Positions 37,016-49,399 of a stretch of 64,000 nt of DNA are shown in pieces. Position 1 is the stretch's first letter. Each line of letters opens with the position of its first letter. The stretch lies in NCBI GenBank assembly GCA_947683425.1, contig CANTUQ010000308.1:1-64000 (forward strand), read 5' to 3'. The translations under genes were made by a program, and so were the position numbers. This DNA comes from Excoecaria cochinchinensis (Eukaryota > Streptophyta > Magnoliopsida > Malpighiales > Euphorbiaceae). The notes beneath the pieces are model-generated. The model saw nothing but the letters and a program-made list of their open reading frames with translations. It was not told the DNA's origin and ran no database searches.

Positions 37016-38403
37016 GATGCGTTCTGACCGGAAAGCTTCCAGTAGCTATTCTTATCGAGTTTTCCTGAATTATTGGACTCGGCTCAAAAATTTTGCCACT
37101 TTTTACGATTTTTCGATTTTGGTGATTTTCCCTATCGGTACCCCTAGGAAAATCTGTAAAAATTCGTCGGATTCCGACGAAGCCAATTATCGATGAGTTG
37201 TGACCGGCAAGCTTCCAGTAGCTATTCGTATCGAGTTTTCCTGAATTATTGGACTCGGAACCAAAATTTCACCACTTTTTACGATTTTTCGATTTTGGTG
37301 ATTTTCCCTAGTGGTACCCCTAGGGAAATACGTAAAAATTCGTCGGATTCCGACGAAGCCAATTCTTGATGCGTTGTGATCGGCAAGCTTCCAGTAGCTA
37401 TTCCAATCAAATTTTCCTGAATTATTGGACTCGGATCACCAATTTCATCACTTTTTACGATTCTGCGATTTTACCTAGTGGTACCCTAGGGAAATCCGTA
37501 AAAATTAGTTGAATTCCGACGAAGCCAATTCTCGATGCGTTGTGACCGGCAACCTTCCAGTAGATATTCCAATCGAATTTTCCAGAATTATTAGACTCGG
37601 ATCAAAAATTTCACCACTTTTTACGATTTTTTAATTTTGGTGATTTTCCCTATTGGTACCCCTAGAAAAATCCGTAAAAATTCGTCGGATTCCGATGAAG
37701 CCAATTCTAGATGCGTTGTGACCGGCAAGCTTCCAGTAGCTATTCCAATCGAGTTTTCCTGAATTATTGGACTCGGAACAAAAATTCAACACTTTTTACG
37801 ATTTTTCGATTTTGGTGATTTTCCCTATTGGTACCCCTAGGGAAATCCGTAAAAATTCGTCGGATTCCGACGAAGCCAATTCTGGATGCATTGTAATGGG
37901 CAAGCTTCCAGTAGCTATTCCAATCGAGTTTTCCTGAATTATTGGACTCGGATCCAAAATTTCACCACTTTTTACGATTTTGCGATTTTTCTTAGTGGTA
38001 CCCCTAGGAAAATCCGTAAAATTTCGTCGCATTCCGACAAAACCAATTCTTGATGCGTTCTGACCGGAAAGCTTCCAGTAGCCATTCTTATCGAGTTTTC
38101 CTGAATTATTGGACTCGGTTCAAAAATTTTGCCACTTTTTACGATTTTTCGATTTTGGTGATTTTCCCTATCGGTACCCCTAGGAAAATCAGTAAAAATT
38201 CGTCGGATTCCGACGAAGCCAATTATCGATGCGTTGTGACCGGCAAGCTTCCAGTAGCTATTCGAATCGAGTTTTCCTGAATTATTGGACTCGGAACCAA
38301 AATTTCACCACTTTTTACGATTTTTCAATTTTGGTGATTTTCCCTAGTGGTACCCCTAGGGAAATCCGTAAAAATTCATTGGATTCCGATGAAACCAATT
38401 CCC
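37016..38403 (+). repeat. HOR-B edge: anchor block duplicated at 1,036 bp
   Basis: Subtypes run 1 (37,016), 2, 3, 4 (37,534), a 5/23 fusion (37,710), 24 (37,885), then 1 again (38,052) and 2 (38,228). The fusion monomer starts like type 5 (GGAACAAAAATTCA) and ends like type 23 (TCCGACGAAGCC leading to CTGGATGCATTG). After 38,404 HOR-B order is lost. This is the right boundary of the homogeneous core. Confidence 0.88.
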
Positions 38404-41324
38404 AATGAATTATGCCCGGCAAGCTTCCAGTAGCTATTCCAATCGAGTTTTCCTGAATTATTGGACTCGGATGAAAAATTTCACCACTTTTTACGATTTT
38501 TTAATTTTGGTGATTTTCCCTATTGGTACCCCTAGGGAAATCCGTAAAAATTCGTCGGATTCCGATGAAGCCAATTCTAGATGCGTTGTGACCGGCAAGC
38601 TTCAGTTAGCTATTCCTATCGAGTTTTCCTAAATTATTGGACTCGGATCCAAAATTTTACCACTTTTTACGATTTTCCGATTTTCCCTAATGGTACCCCT
38701 AGGAAAATCCGTAAAAATTCGTCGAATTCCGACGAAGCCTATTCTCGATGCGTTGTGACCGGCAAGCTTCCACTAGCTATTCCAATCGAGTTTTCCTGAA
38801 TTATTGGACTCGAATCAAAAATTTTACCACTTTTTACGACTTTTCGATTTGTGTAATTTTCCTTAGTGGTACCCCTAGGGAAATCCGTAAAAATTCATCG
38901 GATTCCGACGAAGCCAATTCTCGATGCATTGTGACCGGCAAGCTTCCTGTAGCTATTCCAATCGAGTTTTCCTGAATTATTGGACTCGGATTAAAAATTT
39001 TCACACATTTTATGATTTTTCGATTTTGGTGATTTTCCCTAGTGATACCCCTAGGGAAATCCGTAAAAATTCGTCGGATTCCGATGAAGCCAATTCTAGA
39101 TGAATTATGACCGGCAAGCTTGCAGTAGCTATTCAAATCGAGTTTTCCTGAATTATTGGACTCGGATCGAAAATTTCACCACTTTTTACGATTTTGCGAT
39201 TTTTCCTAGTGGTACCCCTAGGGAAATCCGTAAAAATTCGTCGGATTCCGAGGAAACCAATTCTCGATGCGTTGTGACCGGCAAGCTTCCAGTAGCTATT
39301 CCAATCGAGTTTTCCTGAATTATTGGACTCGGATCCAAAATTTCACCACTTTTTACGAGTTTTCGATTTGTGTAATTTTCCCTTGTGGTACCCCTAGAGA
39401 AATCCGTAAAAATTCGTCCGATTACGAAGAAGCCAATTCTGGATGCATTGTAACCGGCAAGCTTCCAGTAGCTATTCCAATCGAGTTTTCCTGAATTATT
39501 GGACTCGGATCCAAAATTTCACCACTTTTTACGATTTTGCGATTTTTCCTAGTGGTACCCCTAGGGAAATCCGTCAAAATTCGTCGGATTCCGACGAAAC
39601 CAATTCTCGATGCGTTCTGACCGGCAAGCTTCCAGTAGCTATTCCTATCGAGTTTTCTTGAATTATTGGACTCGGATCAAATAATTTTGCCACTTTTTAC
39701 GATTTTTCGATTTTGGTGATTTTCCCTAACGGTACCCCTAGGAAAATCTGTAAAAATTCGTCGGATTCCGATGAAACCAATTCTCGATGCGTTGTGACCG
39801 GCAAGCTTCTAGTAGCTATTCCAATCGAGTTTTCCTGAATTATTGGACTCGGATCCAAAATTTAACATCTTTTTACAATTTTTCAATTTTTTTTAGTGGT
39901 ATCCCTAGGAAAATCCGTAAAAATTCGTCGGATTTCGACGAAGTCAATTCTCGATGCGTTCTGACCGGCAAGCTTCCAGTAGCTATTTCAATCGAGTTTT
40001 CCTGAATTATTGGACTCGGATGAAAAATTTCACAACTTTTTACGATTTTTCGATTTTTGTGATTTTCCCTAGTGGTACCCATAGGAAAATCCGTAAAAAT
40101 TCGTCGGATTCCGACGAAGCCAATTCTCGATACGTTGTGACCGGCAAGCTTCCAGTAGCTATTCCAATCGAGTTTTCATGAATTATTGGACTCGGATCCA
40201 AAATTTCACAACTTTTTACGATTTTTCGATTTTTCCTAGTTGTCTCCTTAGGGAAATCCGAAAAAATTCGTCGGATTCCGACGAAGTCAATTCTCGATGT
40301 GTTGTGACCGGCAAGCTTTCAGTAGCTATTTCAATCGAGTTTTCCTGAATTATTAGACTCGGATCAAAAATTTCACCACTTTTTATGATTTTTCGATTTT
40401 GGTGATTTTCCCTAGTGGTACCCCTCGGAAAATCCGTAAAAATTCGTCGGATTTCGATGAAGCCAATTCTCGATGAATTATGCCCGGCAAGCTTCCAGTA
40501 GCTATTCCAATCGAGTTTTCCTGAATTATTGGACTCGGATCCAAAATTTCACCACTTTTTACGATTTTGCGATTTTTCCTAGTGGTAGCCTTAGGGAAAT
40601 CCGTAAAAATTCGTTGGATTCCGACGAAACCAATTCTCTATGCGTTGTGACCGGCAAGCTTCCAGTAGTTATTCCAATCGAGTTTTCCTGAATTATTGGA
40701 CTCGGATCCAAAATTTCACCACTTTTTACGACATTTCGATTTGGGTAATTTTTCCTAGTTGTACCCCTAAGGAAATCCTTAAAAATTCGTCGGATTCCGA
40801 CGAAGCCAATTCTCGATGCGTTGTGACCGGCAAGCTTCCAGTAGCTATTCCAATCGAGTTTTCCTGAATTATTGGACACGGATCAAAAATTTGACAACTT
40901 TTTACGATTTTTCTATTTTTCCTAGTGGTATCCCTAGGAAAAGCCGAAAAAATTCGTCGGATTTCGACGAAGTCAATTCTCGATGCGTTGTGACCGGCAA
41001 ACTTCCAGTAGCTATTCCAATCGAGTTTTCCTGAATTACTGCACTCGGATCCAAAGTTTCACCACTTTTTACGATTTTTCGATTTTGGTGATTTTCCCCC
41101 GTGGTACCACTAGCGAAATCCGTAAAATTTCGTCGGATTCCAACGAAGCCAATTCTCGATGCATTGTGACCGGAAAGATTCCCGTAGCTATTCCAATCGA
41201 GTTTTCCTGAATTATTGGACTCAAATCAAAGATGTCATCACTTTTTACGATTTTTCGATTTTCCCTGGTGGTACCCCTAGCGAAATCTGTAAATATTCGT
41301 CAGATTCCGACGAAGCCAATTATC
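38404..41324 (+). repeat. Diverged satellite block
   Basis: About 17 monomers. Some monomers match HOR-B types (GATGCATTGTAACC at 39,442; TTCTGACCGG at 39,609 and 39,953), but the order is not kept. A monomer with GATGAATTATGCCCGG occurs at 38,404 and 40,472 and again at 43,232 (offsets 2,068 and 2,760 bp, 12 and 16 monomers). The copies at 40,472 and 43,232 also share GTGGTAGCCTTAGGG and TTCGTTGGATTC. Confidence 0.75.
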
Positions 41325-42888
41325 GATGCGTTGTGACCGGCAAGTTTCCAGTAGCTATTCCAATCGAGTTTTCCTGAATTATTGGACTCGGAACCAAAAT
41401 TTCACCACTTTTTACGATTTTTCGATTTTGGTGATTTTTCATAGTGGTACCCCTAGGAAAATACGTAAAAATTCGTCGAATTCCGACGAAACCAATTCTC
41501 GTTGTGTTGTGACCGGCAAGCTTCCAGTAGCTATTCCAATCGAATTTTCCTCAATTATTGGACTCGGATCCAAAATTTCATCACTTTTTACAATTCTGCA
41601 ATTTTATCTAGTGGTACCCTAGGGAAATCCGTAAAAATTGGTTGAATTCCGACGAAGCCAATTCTCGATGCGTTGTGACCGGCAACCTTCCAGTAGCTAT
41701 TCCAATCGAGTTTTCCTGAATTATTAGACTCGGATCAAAAATTTCACCACTTTTTACGATTTTTTAATTTTGGTGATTTTCCCTATTGGTACCCCTAGGA
41801 AAATCCGTAAAAATTCGTCGGATTCCGATGAAGCCAATTCTAGATGCGTTGTGACCGGCAAGCTTCCAGTAGCTATTCCAATCGAGTTTTCCTGAATTAT
41901 TGGACTCGGAACAAAAATTCACCACTTTTTACGATTTTTCGATTTTGGTGATTTTCCCTAGTGGTACCCCTAGGGAAATCCGTAAAAATTCGTCGAATTC
42001 CGACGAAACCAATTCTCGATGCGTTGTGACAGGCAAGTTTGCAGTAGCTATCCCAATCGAGTTTTCCTGAATTGTTGGACTCGGATCAAAAATTTCACCA
42101 CTTTTTACGATTTTTCGATTTTGGTGATTTTCCCTAGTAGTACCCCTCGAGAAATTCGTAAAAACTCATCGGATTCCGATGAAGCCAATTCTTGATGCGT
42201 TATGACCGCTCAGCTTCCAGTAGCTATTCCAATCGAGTTTTCCTGAATTATGGGACTCGGATCAAAAATTTCACCACTTTTTACGATTTTTTGATTTTCC
42301 CTAGTGGTACCCCTAGGAAAATCCGTAAAAATTGGTCGGATTACGACGAAACCAATTCTCGATGCGTTGTGACCGGCAACCTTCCAGTAGATATTCCAAT
42401 CGAGTTTTCCTGAATTATTGGACTCGGATCAAAAATTTCACCACTTTTTACGACTTTTCGATTTGTGTAATTTTCCTTAGTGGTACCCCTAGGGAAATCC
42501 GTAAAAATTTATCGAATTCCGACGAAGCCAATTCTCGATGCATTGTGACCGGCAAGCTTCCTGTAGCTATTCCAATTGAGTTTTCCTGAATTATTGGACT
42601 CGGATCAAAAATTTCCCCACATTTTACGATTTTTCGATTTTGGCGATTTTCCCTAGTGATACCCCTAGGGAAATCCGTAAAAATTCGTCGGATTCCGATG
42701 AAGCCAATTCTAGATGAATTATGATCGGCAAGCTTCCAGTAGCTATTCCAATCGAGTTTTCCTGAATTATCGGACTCGGATCCAAAATTTCACCACTTTT
42801 TACGATTTTTCGATTTTGGTGATTTTCCCTAGTGGTACCCCTAGGGAAATACGTAAAAATTCGTCGGATTCCGACTAAACCAATTCTC
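41325..42888 (+). repeat. Displaced relic of HOR-B, nine monomers
   Basis: Monomer subtypes run 2 (41,325; GGAACC), 3/9 (41,501; GGTACCCTAGGG, TTGGTTGAATTCC), 4/10 (41,667), 5/11 (41,843; GGAACAAAAATTCAC), 12 (42,018; GACAGGCAAGTTTGCAG), 13 (42,194; CTCGAGAAATTCG lies just before it), an 18/20 fusion (42,361), 21 (42,537) and 22 (42,713). The order agrees with HOR-B but with more substitutions than any core copy, and the block lies about 3 kb outside the core edge. It is likely an older copy separated from the core before the last homogenisation. Confidence 0.85.
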
Positions 42889-45800
42889 GATGCGTTGTGA
42901 CCGGCAAGCTTCCAGTAGCTATTCCAATCGAATTTTCCAGAATTATTGGACTCGGCTCCAAAATTTCATCACTTTTTACGATTCTGCGATTTTACCTAGT
43001 GGTACCCCTAGGGAAATCCGTAAAAATTGGTCGGATTCTGACGAAGCCAATTCTCGATGCGTTGTGACCGGCAACCTTCCAGTAGATATTCCAATCGAGT
43101 TTTCCTGAATTATTGGACTCGGATCCAAAATTTCACCAGTTTTTATGATTTTTCGATTTTGGTGATTTTCCCTAGTGGTACCCCTAGGGAAATCCGTAAA
43201 AATTCGTCGGATTCCGATGAAGCCAATTCTCGATGAATTATGCCCGGCAAGCTTCCAGTAGCTATTCCAATCGAGTTTTCCTGAATTATTGGACTCGGAT
43301 CTAAAATTTCACCACTTTTTACGATTTTGCGATTTTTCCTAGTGGTAGCCTTAGGGAAATCCGTAAAAATTCGTTGGATTCAGACGAAGCCAATTCTCGA
43401 TGCGTTGTGACCGGCAAGATTCCAGTAGCTATTCCAATCGAGTTTTCCTGCATTATCGGACTCGGATATAAAATTTCACCACTTTTTACGACTTTTCGAT
43501 TTGGGTAATTTTCCCTAATGGTACCCCTAGGGAAATCCGTAAAAATTCGTCGGATTCCGATGAAGCCAATTCTCGATGTATTGTGACCGGCAAGCTTCCA
43601 GTAGCTATTCCAATCGAGTTTTCCTGAATTATTGGACTCGGATCATAAATTTCACCACTTTTTACGATTTTACGATTTTTGTGATTTTCCCTAGTGGTAC
43701 CCCTAGTGAAATCCGTAAAAATTCATTGAATTCCGATGAAGCCAATTCTCGATGCGTTGTGACCGGCAAGCTTCCAGTAGCTATTCCTATCGAGTTTTCC
43801 TAAAATATTGGACTCCGATCCAAAGTTTTACCACTTTTTACGATTTTGCGATTTTTCCTAGTGGTACCCCTAGGGAAATCCGTAAAAATTCATTGAATTC
43901 CAATGAAGCCAATTCTCGATGCGTTGTGACCGGCAAGCTTCCAGTAGCTATTCCCATCGAGTTTTCCTAAAATATTGCACTCTGATCCAAAGTTTTACCA
44001 CTTTTTACGATTTTGCGATTTTTCCTAGTGGTACCCCTAGGGAAATCCGTAAAAATTCGTCGGATTCCGACGAAGCCAATTTTCGATGCGTTGTGACCGG
44101 TAAACTTCCAGTAACTATTCCAATCGAGTTTTTCTGAATTACTGGACTCGGATCCAAAGTTTCACCACTTTTTACGACTTTTCCATTTGGGTAATTTTCC
44201 CTAGTGGTACCCCTAGGGAAATCCGTAAAAATTTGTCGGATTCCGAAGAAGCCAATTCTCGATGCATTGTGACTGGCAAGCTTCCAGTAGCTATTCCAAT
44301 CGAGTTTTCCTGAATTATTGGACTTGGATCCAAAATTTCACAACTTTTTACGATTTTTCGATTTTGGTGATTTTCCCTAGTGGTACCGTAGGGAAATCCG
44401 TAAAAATTCGTCGGATTCCGACGAAGCCAATTCTCGATGCATTGTGACCGACAAGTTTCCAGTAGCTATTCCAATCGAGTTTTCCTGAATTCTTCGACTC
44501 GGATCAAAAATTTCAAAACTTTTTACGATTTTACGATTTTCCCTAGTGGTACTACCCCTAGGGAAAACCGTAAAAATTGGTCGGATTCCGACGAAGCCAA
44601 TTCTCGATGCTTTGTGACCAGCAAGTTTCCAGTAGCTAATCCAATCGAGTTTTCCTGAATTATTGGACTCGGATCAAAAATTTTGCCACTTTTTACGATT
44701 TTGGTGATTTTCCCTATCGGTACCCCTAGGAAAATCCATAAAAAATCGTCGGATTCCGACGAAGCCAATTCTCGATGCGTTGTGACCGGCCAGCTTCAAG
44801 TAGCTATTCCATTCGAGTTTTCCTGAATTATTGGACTCGGATAAAAAATTTCACCACTTTTTACGATTTTGCGATTTTCCCTAGTGGTACCCCTAGGAAA
44901 ATCCGTAAAAATTCGTCGCATTCCGACGAATCCAATTCTCGATGCGCTGCGGCCGGCAAGCTTCCAGTAGCTATTCCAATCGAGTTTTACTAAATTATTG
45001 GACTGGGATAAAAAATTTCACCACTTTTTACGATTTTGCGATTTTCCCTAGTGGTACCCCTAGGGAAATCCGTAAAAATTGGTCGGATTCCGACGAAGCA
45101 AATTCTTGATGCGTTGTGACCGGAAAGCTTCCAGTAGATATTCCAATCGAGTTTTCCTGAATTATTTGACTCTGATAAAAAATTTCACCACTTTTTACGA
45201 TTTTTCAATTTTGGTGATTTTTCCTAGTGGTACCCCTAGGGAAATCCGTAAAAAGTCGTCGGATTCCGACGAAACTAATTCTCGATGCGTTCTGACCGGC
45301 AAGCTTCCAGTAGCTATTCCTATCGAGTTTTCCTGAATTATTGGACTCGGATCAAAAATTTTGCCACTTTTTAAAATTTTTCGATTTTGGTGATTTTCCC
45401 TATCCGTACACCTAGGGAAATCTAAAAAAATTCGTCGGATTCCGACGAATCCAATTATCGATGCGTTGTGACCGGCAAGCTTCCAGTAGCTATTCCAATC
45501 GAGTTTTCCTGAATTATTGGACTCGGATCCAAAATTTCACCACTTTTTAAGATTTTTCGATTTTTCCTAGTGGTACCCCTAGGGAAATCCGTAAAAATTC
45601 GTCGGATTTCGACGTAGCCAATTCTCGATGCGTTGTGACCGGCAAGCTTGCAGTAGCTATTTCAATCGAGTTTTCCTGAATTATTGGACTAGGATCAAAA
45701 ATTTTACCACTTTTTACGATTTTTCGATTTTGGTGATTTTCCTAGTGGTACCCCTAGGGAAATCCGTAAAAATTTGTCGGATTTCGACGAAGCCAATTCT

Positions 45801-47341
45801 CGATGCATTGTGACCGGCAAGCTTCCAGTAGCTATTCCAATCGAGTTTTCCTAAATTATTGGACTCGGATCCAAAATTTCACCACTTTTTACAATTTTTC
45901 GATTTTGGTGATTTTCCCTAGTGGTACACCTAGGAAAATCCGTAAAAATTCGTCGGATTCCGACGAAGCCAATTCTCGATGCGTTATGACCGCCAAGCTT
46001 CCAGTAGCTATTCCAATCGAGTTTTTCTTAATCATTGGACTCGAATCAAAAATTTCACCACTTTTTACGATTTTTCGATTTTCCCTAATGGTACCCTAAG
46101 GGAAATCCGTAAAAATTCATCGGATTTCGACGAAATAAATTCTAGTTGCGTTGTGACCGGCAAGCTTCCAGTAGCTATTCCAATCGAGTTTTCCAGAATT
46201 ATTGGACTCGGTTCCAAAATTTCACCACTTTTTATTATTTTTTGATTTTGGTGATTTTCACTAGTGGTACCCCTAGGGAAATTCGTAAAAATTCGTCGGA
46301 TTCCGACGAAGTCAATTCTCGATGCGTTGTGACCGGCAAGCTTCCAGTAGCTATTCCAATAGTGTTTTCCTGAATTATTGGACTCGGATCCAAAATTTCA
46401 CAACTTTTTACGATTTTTCGATTTTGGTGATTTTTCCCAATGGTACCCCCTAGGGAAATCCGTAAAATTTCGTCGGATTTCGACGAAACCAATTCTCGAT
46501 GCGTTATGACCCCCAAGCTTCCAGTAGCTTTTCCAATCGAATTTTCCAGAATTATTGGACTCGAATCAAAAATTTCATCACTTTTTATGATTTTTCGATT
46601 TTCCCTAGTGGTACCCCTAGGAAAATCCGTAAAAATTCGTCAGATTCCGACGAAGTAAATTCTCTATGCGTTGTGACCGGCAAGCTTCCAGTAGCTATTC
46701 CAATCGAATTTTCCTTAATTATTGGACTTGGATCCAAAATTTCACCACTTTTTACGATTTTTCGATTTTCCCAAGTGATACCCCTAGGGAAATCCGTAAA
46801 AATTCGTCGGATTCCGACGAAGCCAATTCTCGATGCGTTATTACCGCCAAGCTTCCAGTAGCTATTCCAATCGAGTTTTCCTTAATCATTAGACTCGAAT
46901 CCAAAATTTCACCACTTTTTACGATTTTTCGATTTTCCCTAATGGTACCCCTAGGGAAATCCGTAAAATTTCGTCGGATTCCGACGAAGCCAATTCTTGA
47001 TGCGTTGTGACCGGCAAGATTCCAGTAGCTATTCTAATCGAGTTTTCCTGAATTATTGGACTCGGATAAAAAATTTCACCACTTTTTACTATTTTTCGAT
47101 TTTCCCTAGTGGTAACCCTCAGGAAATCCGTAAAAATTCGTCGGATTTCGACGAAGTCAATTCTCGATGCGTTGTGACCGGCAAACTTCCAGTAGCTATT
47201 CCAATCGAGTTTTCCTGAATTATTGGACTCAGATCCAAAATTTCACCACTTTTTACGATTTTTCGATTTTGGTGATTTTCCCTAGTGGTACCCCTATGGA
47301 AATCCGTAAAATTTCGTCGGATTCCGACGAAGCCAATTCTC
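42889..47341 (+). repeat. Diverged satellite block
   Basis: About 26 monomers without a clean long period. The pair GATTCTGCG / CAACCTTCCAGTAGATATTCC at 42,889-43,230 is another copy of HOR-B types 17-18. A TAC triplet is inserted in the KpnI dyad at about 44,549 (GTGGTACTACCCC), and ten bases of the A/T-tract region are missing at about 44,697 (TTTTTACGATTTTGGTG). No non-satellite sequence seen. Confidence 0.75.
43751..44084 (+). repeat. Single-monomer tandem duplication (2 x 167 bp)
   Basis: Monomers at 43,751 and 43,918 share several otherwise uncommon variants: TCCTAAAATATTG, CCAAAGTTTTACC, and GATTTTGCGATTTTTCC. They differ by few substitutions. This is a fresh one-unit duplication inside a diverged neighbourhood. 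Confidence 0.75.
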
Positions 47342-48379
47342 GATGCGTTGTGACCGGCAAGTTTCCAGTAGCAATTCCAATCAAGATTTCCTGAATTATT
47401 GGACTCGGATCCAAAATTTCACCACTTTTTATTACTTTTCGATTTTGGTGATTTTCACTAGTGGTAAGCCTAGGGAAATCCGTAAAATTTCGTCGGATTC
47501 CGACGAAACCAATTCTCGATGCGTTGTGACCGGCATGCTTCCAGTAGCTATTCCAATCGAGTTTTCCTGACTCATTGGACTCGTATCCAAAATTTCACCA
47601 CTTTTCACGATTTTTCGATTTTCCCTCGTGGTACCCCTAGGGAAATCCGTAAAAATTCGTCGGATTCCGACGAAATCATTTCTCGATGCGTTTTGACCAG
47701 CAAGCTTCCAGTAGCTATTCCAATCGAGTTTTCCTGAATTATTGGACTCGGATCCAAAATTTCACCACTTTTTACAATTTTTCGATTTTGGTGATTTTCC
47801 CTAGTGGTACCCCTAGGGAAATCCGTAAAATTTTGTCGGATTCCGATGAAGCCAATTCTCGATGCGTTGTGACCGGCAAGTTTCCAGTAGCAATTCCAAT
47901 CGAGATTTCCTGAATTATTGGACTCGGATCCAAAATTTCACCACTTTTTATTACTTTTCGATTTTGGTGATTTTCACTAGTGGTAAGCCTAGGGAAATCC
48001 GTAAAATTTCGTCGGATTTCGACGAAACCAATTCTCGATGCGTTGTGACCGGCAAGCTTCCAGTAGCTATTCCAATCGAGTTTTCCTGAATTATTGGACT
48101 CGGATCCAAAATTTCACCACTTTTCACGATTTTTCGATTTTCCCTCGTGGTACCCCTAGGGAAATCCGTAAAAATTCGTCGGATTCCGACGAAATCATTT
48201 CTCGATGCGTTTTGACCAGCAAGCTTCCAGTAGCTATTCCAATCGAGTTTTCCTGAATTATTGGACTCGGATCAAAAATTTCACCACTTTTTACGATTTT
48301 TCGATTTTGGTGATTTTCACTAGTGGTACCCCTACGGAAATCCGTAAAATTTCGTCGGATTTCGACGAAGCCAATTCTC
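47342..48379 (+). repeat. Local trimer HOR, two copies of 519 bp
   Basis: Copy 1 is 47,342-47,860 and copy 2 is 47,861-48,379. Shared rare variants in each are AGATTTCCTGAATT with TTTTTATTACTTTTCG, then CACTAGTGGTAAGCC, then CCCTCGTGG and CATTTCTCGATGCGTTTTGACCAG. Each unit is three monomers (176+176+167). Confidence 0.87.
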
Positions 48380-49399
48380 GATTCGTTGTGACCGGCAAGC
48401 TTCCAGTAGCTATTCCAATCGAGTTTTCCTGAATTATTGGACTCGGATCCAAAATTTCACCACTTTTTACGATTTTTCGATTTTCCCTAGTGGTACCCTT
48501 AGGGAAATCCATAAAATTTCGTCGGATTCCGACGAAGCCAATTCTCGATGCGTTGTGACCGGCAAGATTCCAGTAGCTATTCTAATCGAGTTTTCCTGAA
48601 TTATTGGACTCGGATCCAAAATTATACCACTTTTTACGATTTTTCGATTTTTCCTAGTGGTACCCCCAGGGAAATCCGTAAAAATTCGTCGGATTCCCAC
48701 GAAGCCAATTCTCGATGCGTTGTGACCAGCAAGCTTCCAGTAGCTATTCCAATCGAGTTTTCCTGAATTATTGGACTCGGATCCTAAATTTCACCACTTT
48801 TAACGATTTTTCGATTTTGGTGATTTTCCCTAGTGGTACCCTTAGGAAAATCCGTAAAATTTCGTCGGATTCCGACGAAGCAAATTCTCGATGCGTTGTG
48901 ACCGGCAAGCTTCCAGTAGCTAATCCAATCGAGTTTTCCTGAATTATTGGACTCGGATCCAAAATTTCACCACTTTTTATTATTTTTCGATTTTGGTGAT
49001 TTTCCCTAGTGGTACCCCTAGGGAAATCCGTAAAATTTCGCCGGATTTTGACGAAGCCAATTCTCGATGCGTTGTGACCGGCAAGCTTCCAGTAGATATT
49101 CCGATCGAGTTTTCCTGAATCATTGGACTCGGATCCAAAATTTCACCACTTTTTACGATTTTTCGATTTTCCCTAGTGCTACCCCCTAGGAAAATCTGTA
49201 AAAATTCGTCGGATTCCGACGAAATCAATTCTCGATGCGTTGTGACCGGCAAGCATCCAGTAGCTATTCCAATCGAGTTTTCCTGAATTATTAGACTCGG
49301 ATCCAAAATTTAACCACTTTTTACGATTTTTCGATTTTCCCTAGTGTACCCCTAGGGAAATCAGTAAAAATTCGTCGGATTCCGACGAAGCCAATTGTC
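48380..49399 (+). repeat. Diverged satellite block
   Basis: Six monomers. Many have AAATCCGTAAAATTTCG (one A replaced by T) in the spacer. GTGCTACCCCCTAGG at about 49,177 and GTGTACCCCTAGGG at about 49,345 are the first appearance of the shortened KpnI-site class that becomes common to the right. No other feature seen. Confidence 0.75.

Noticed and set aside
17209..38403. Assigning the array to a named species satellite or to a proven centromere
   Set aside because: I do not recognise the monomer from a known family, and sequence alone cannot show centromere function. Database search of the monomer and CENH3 ChIP would decide.
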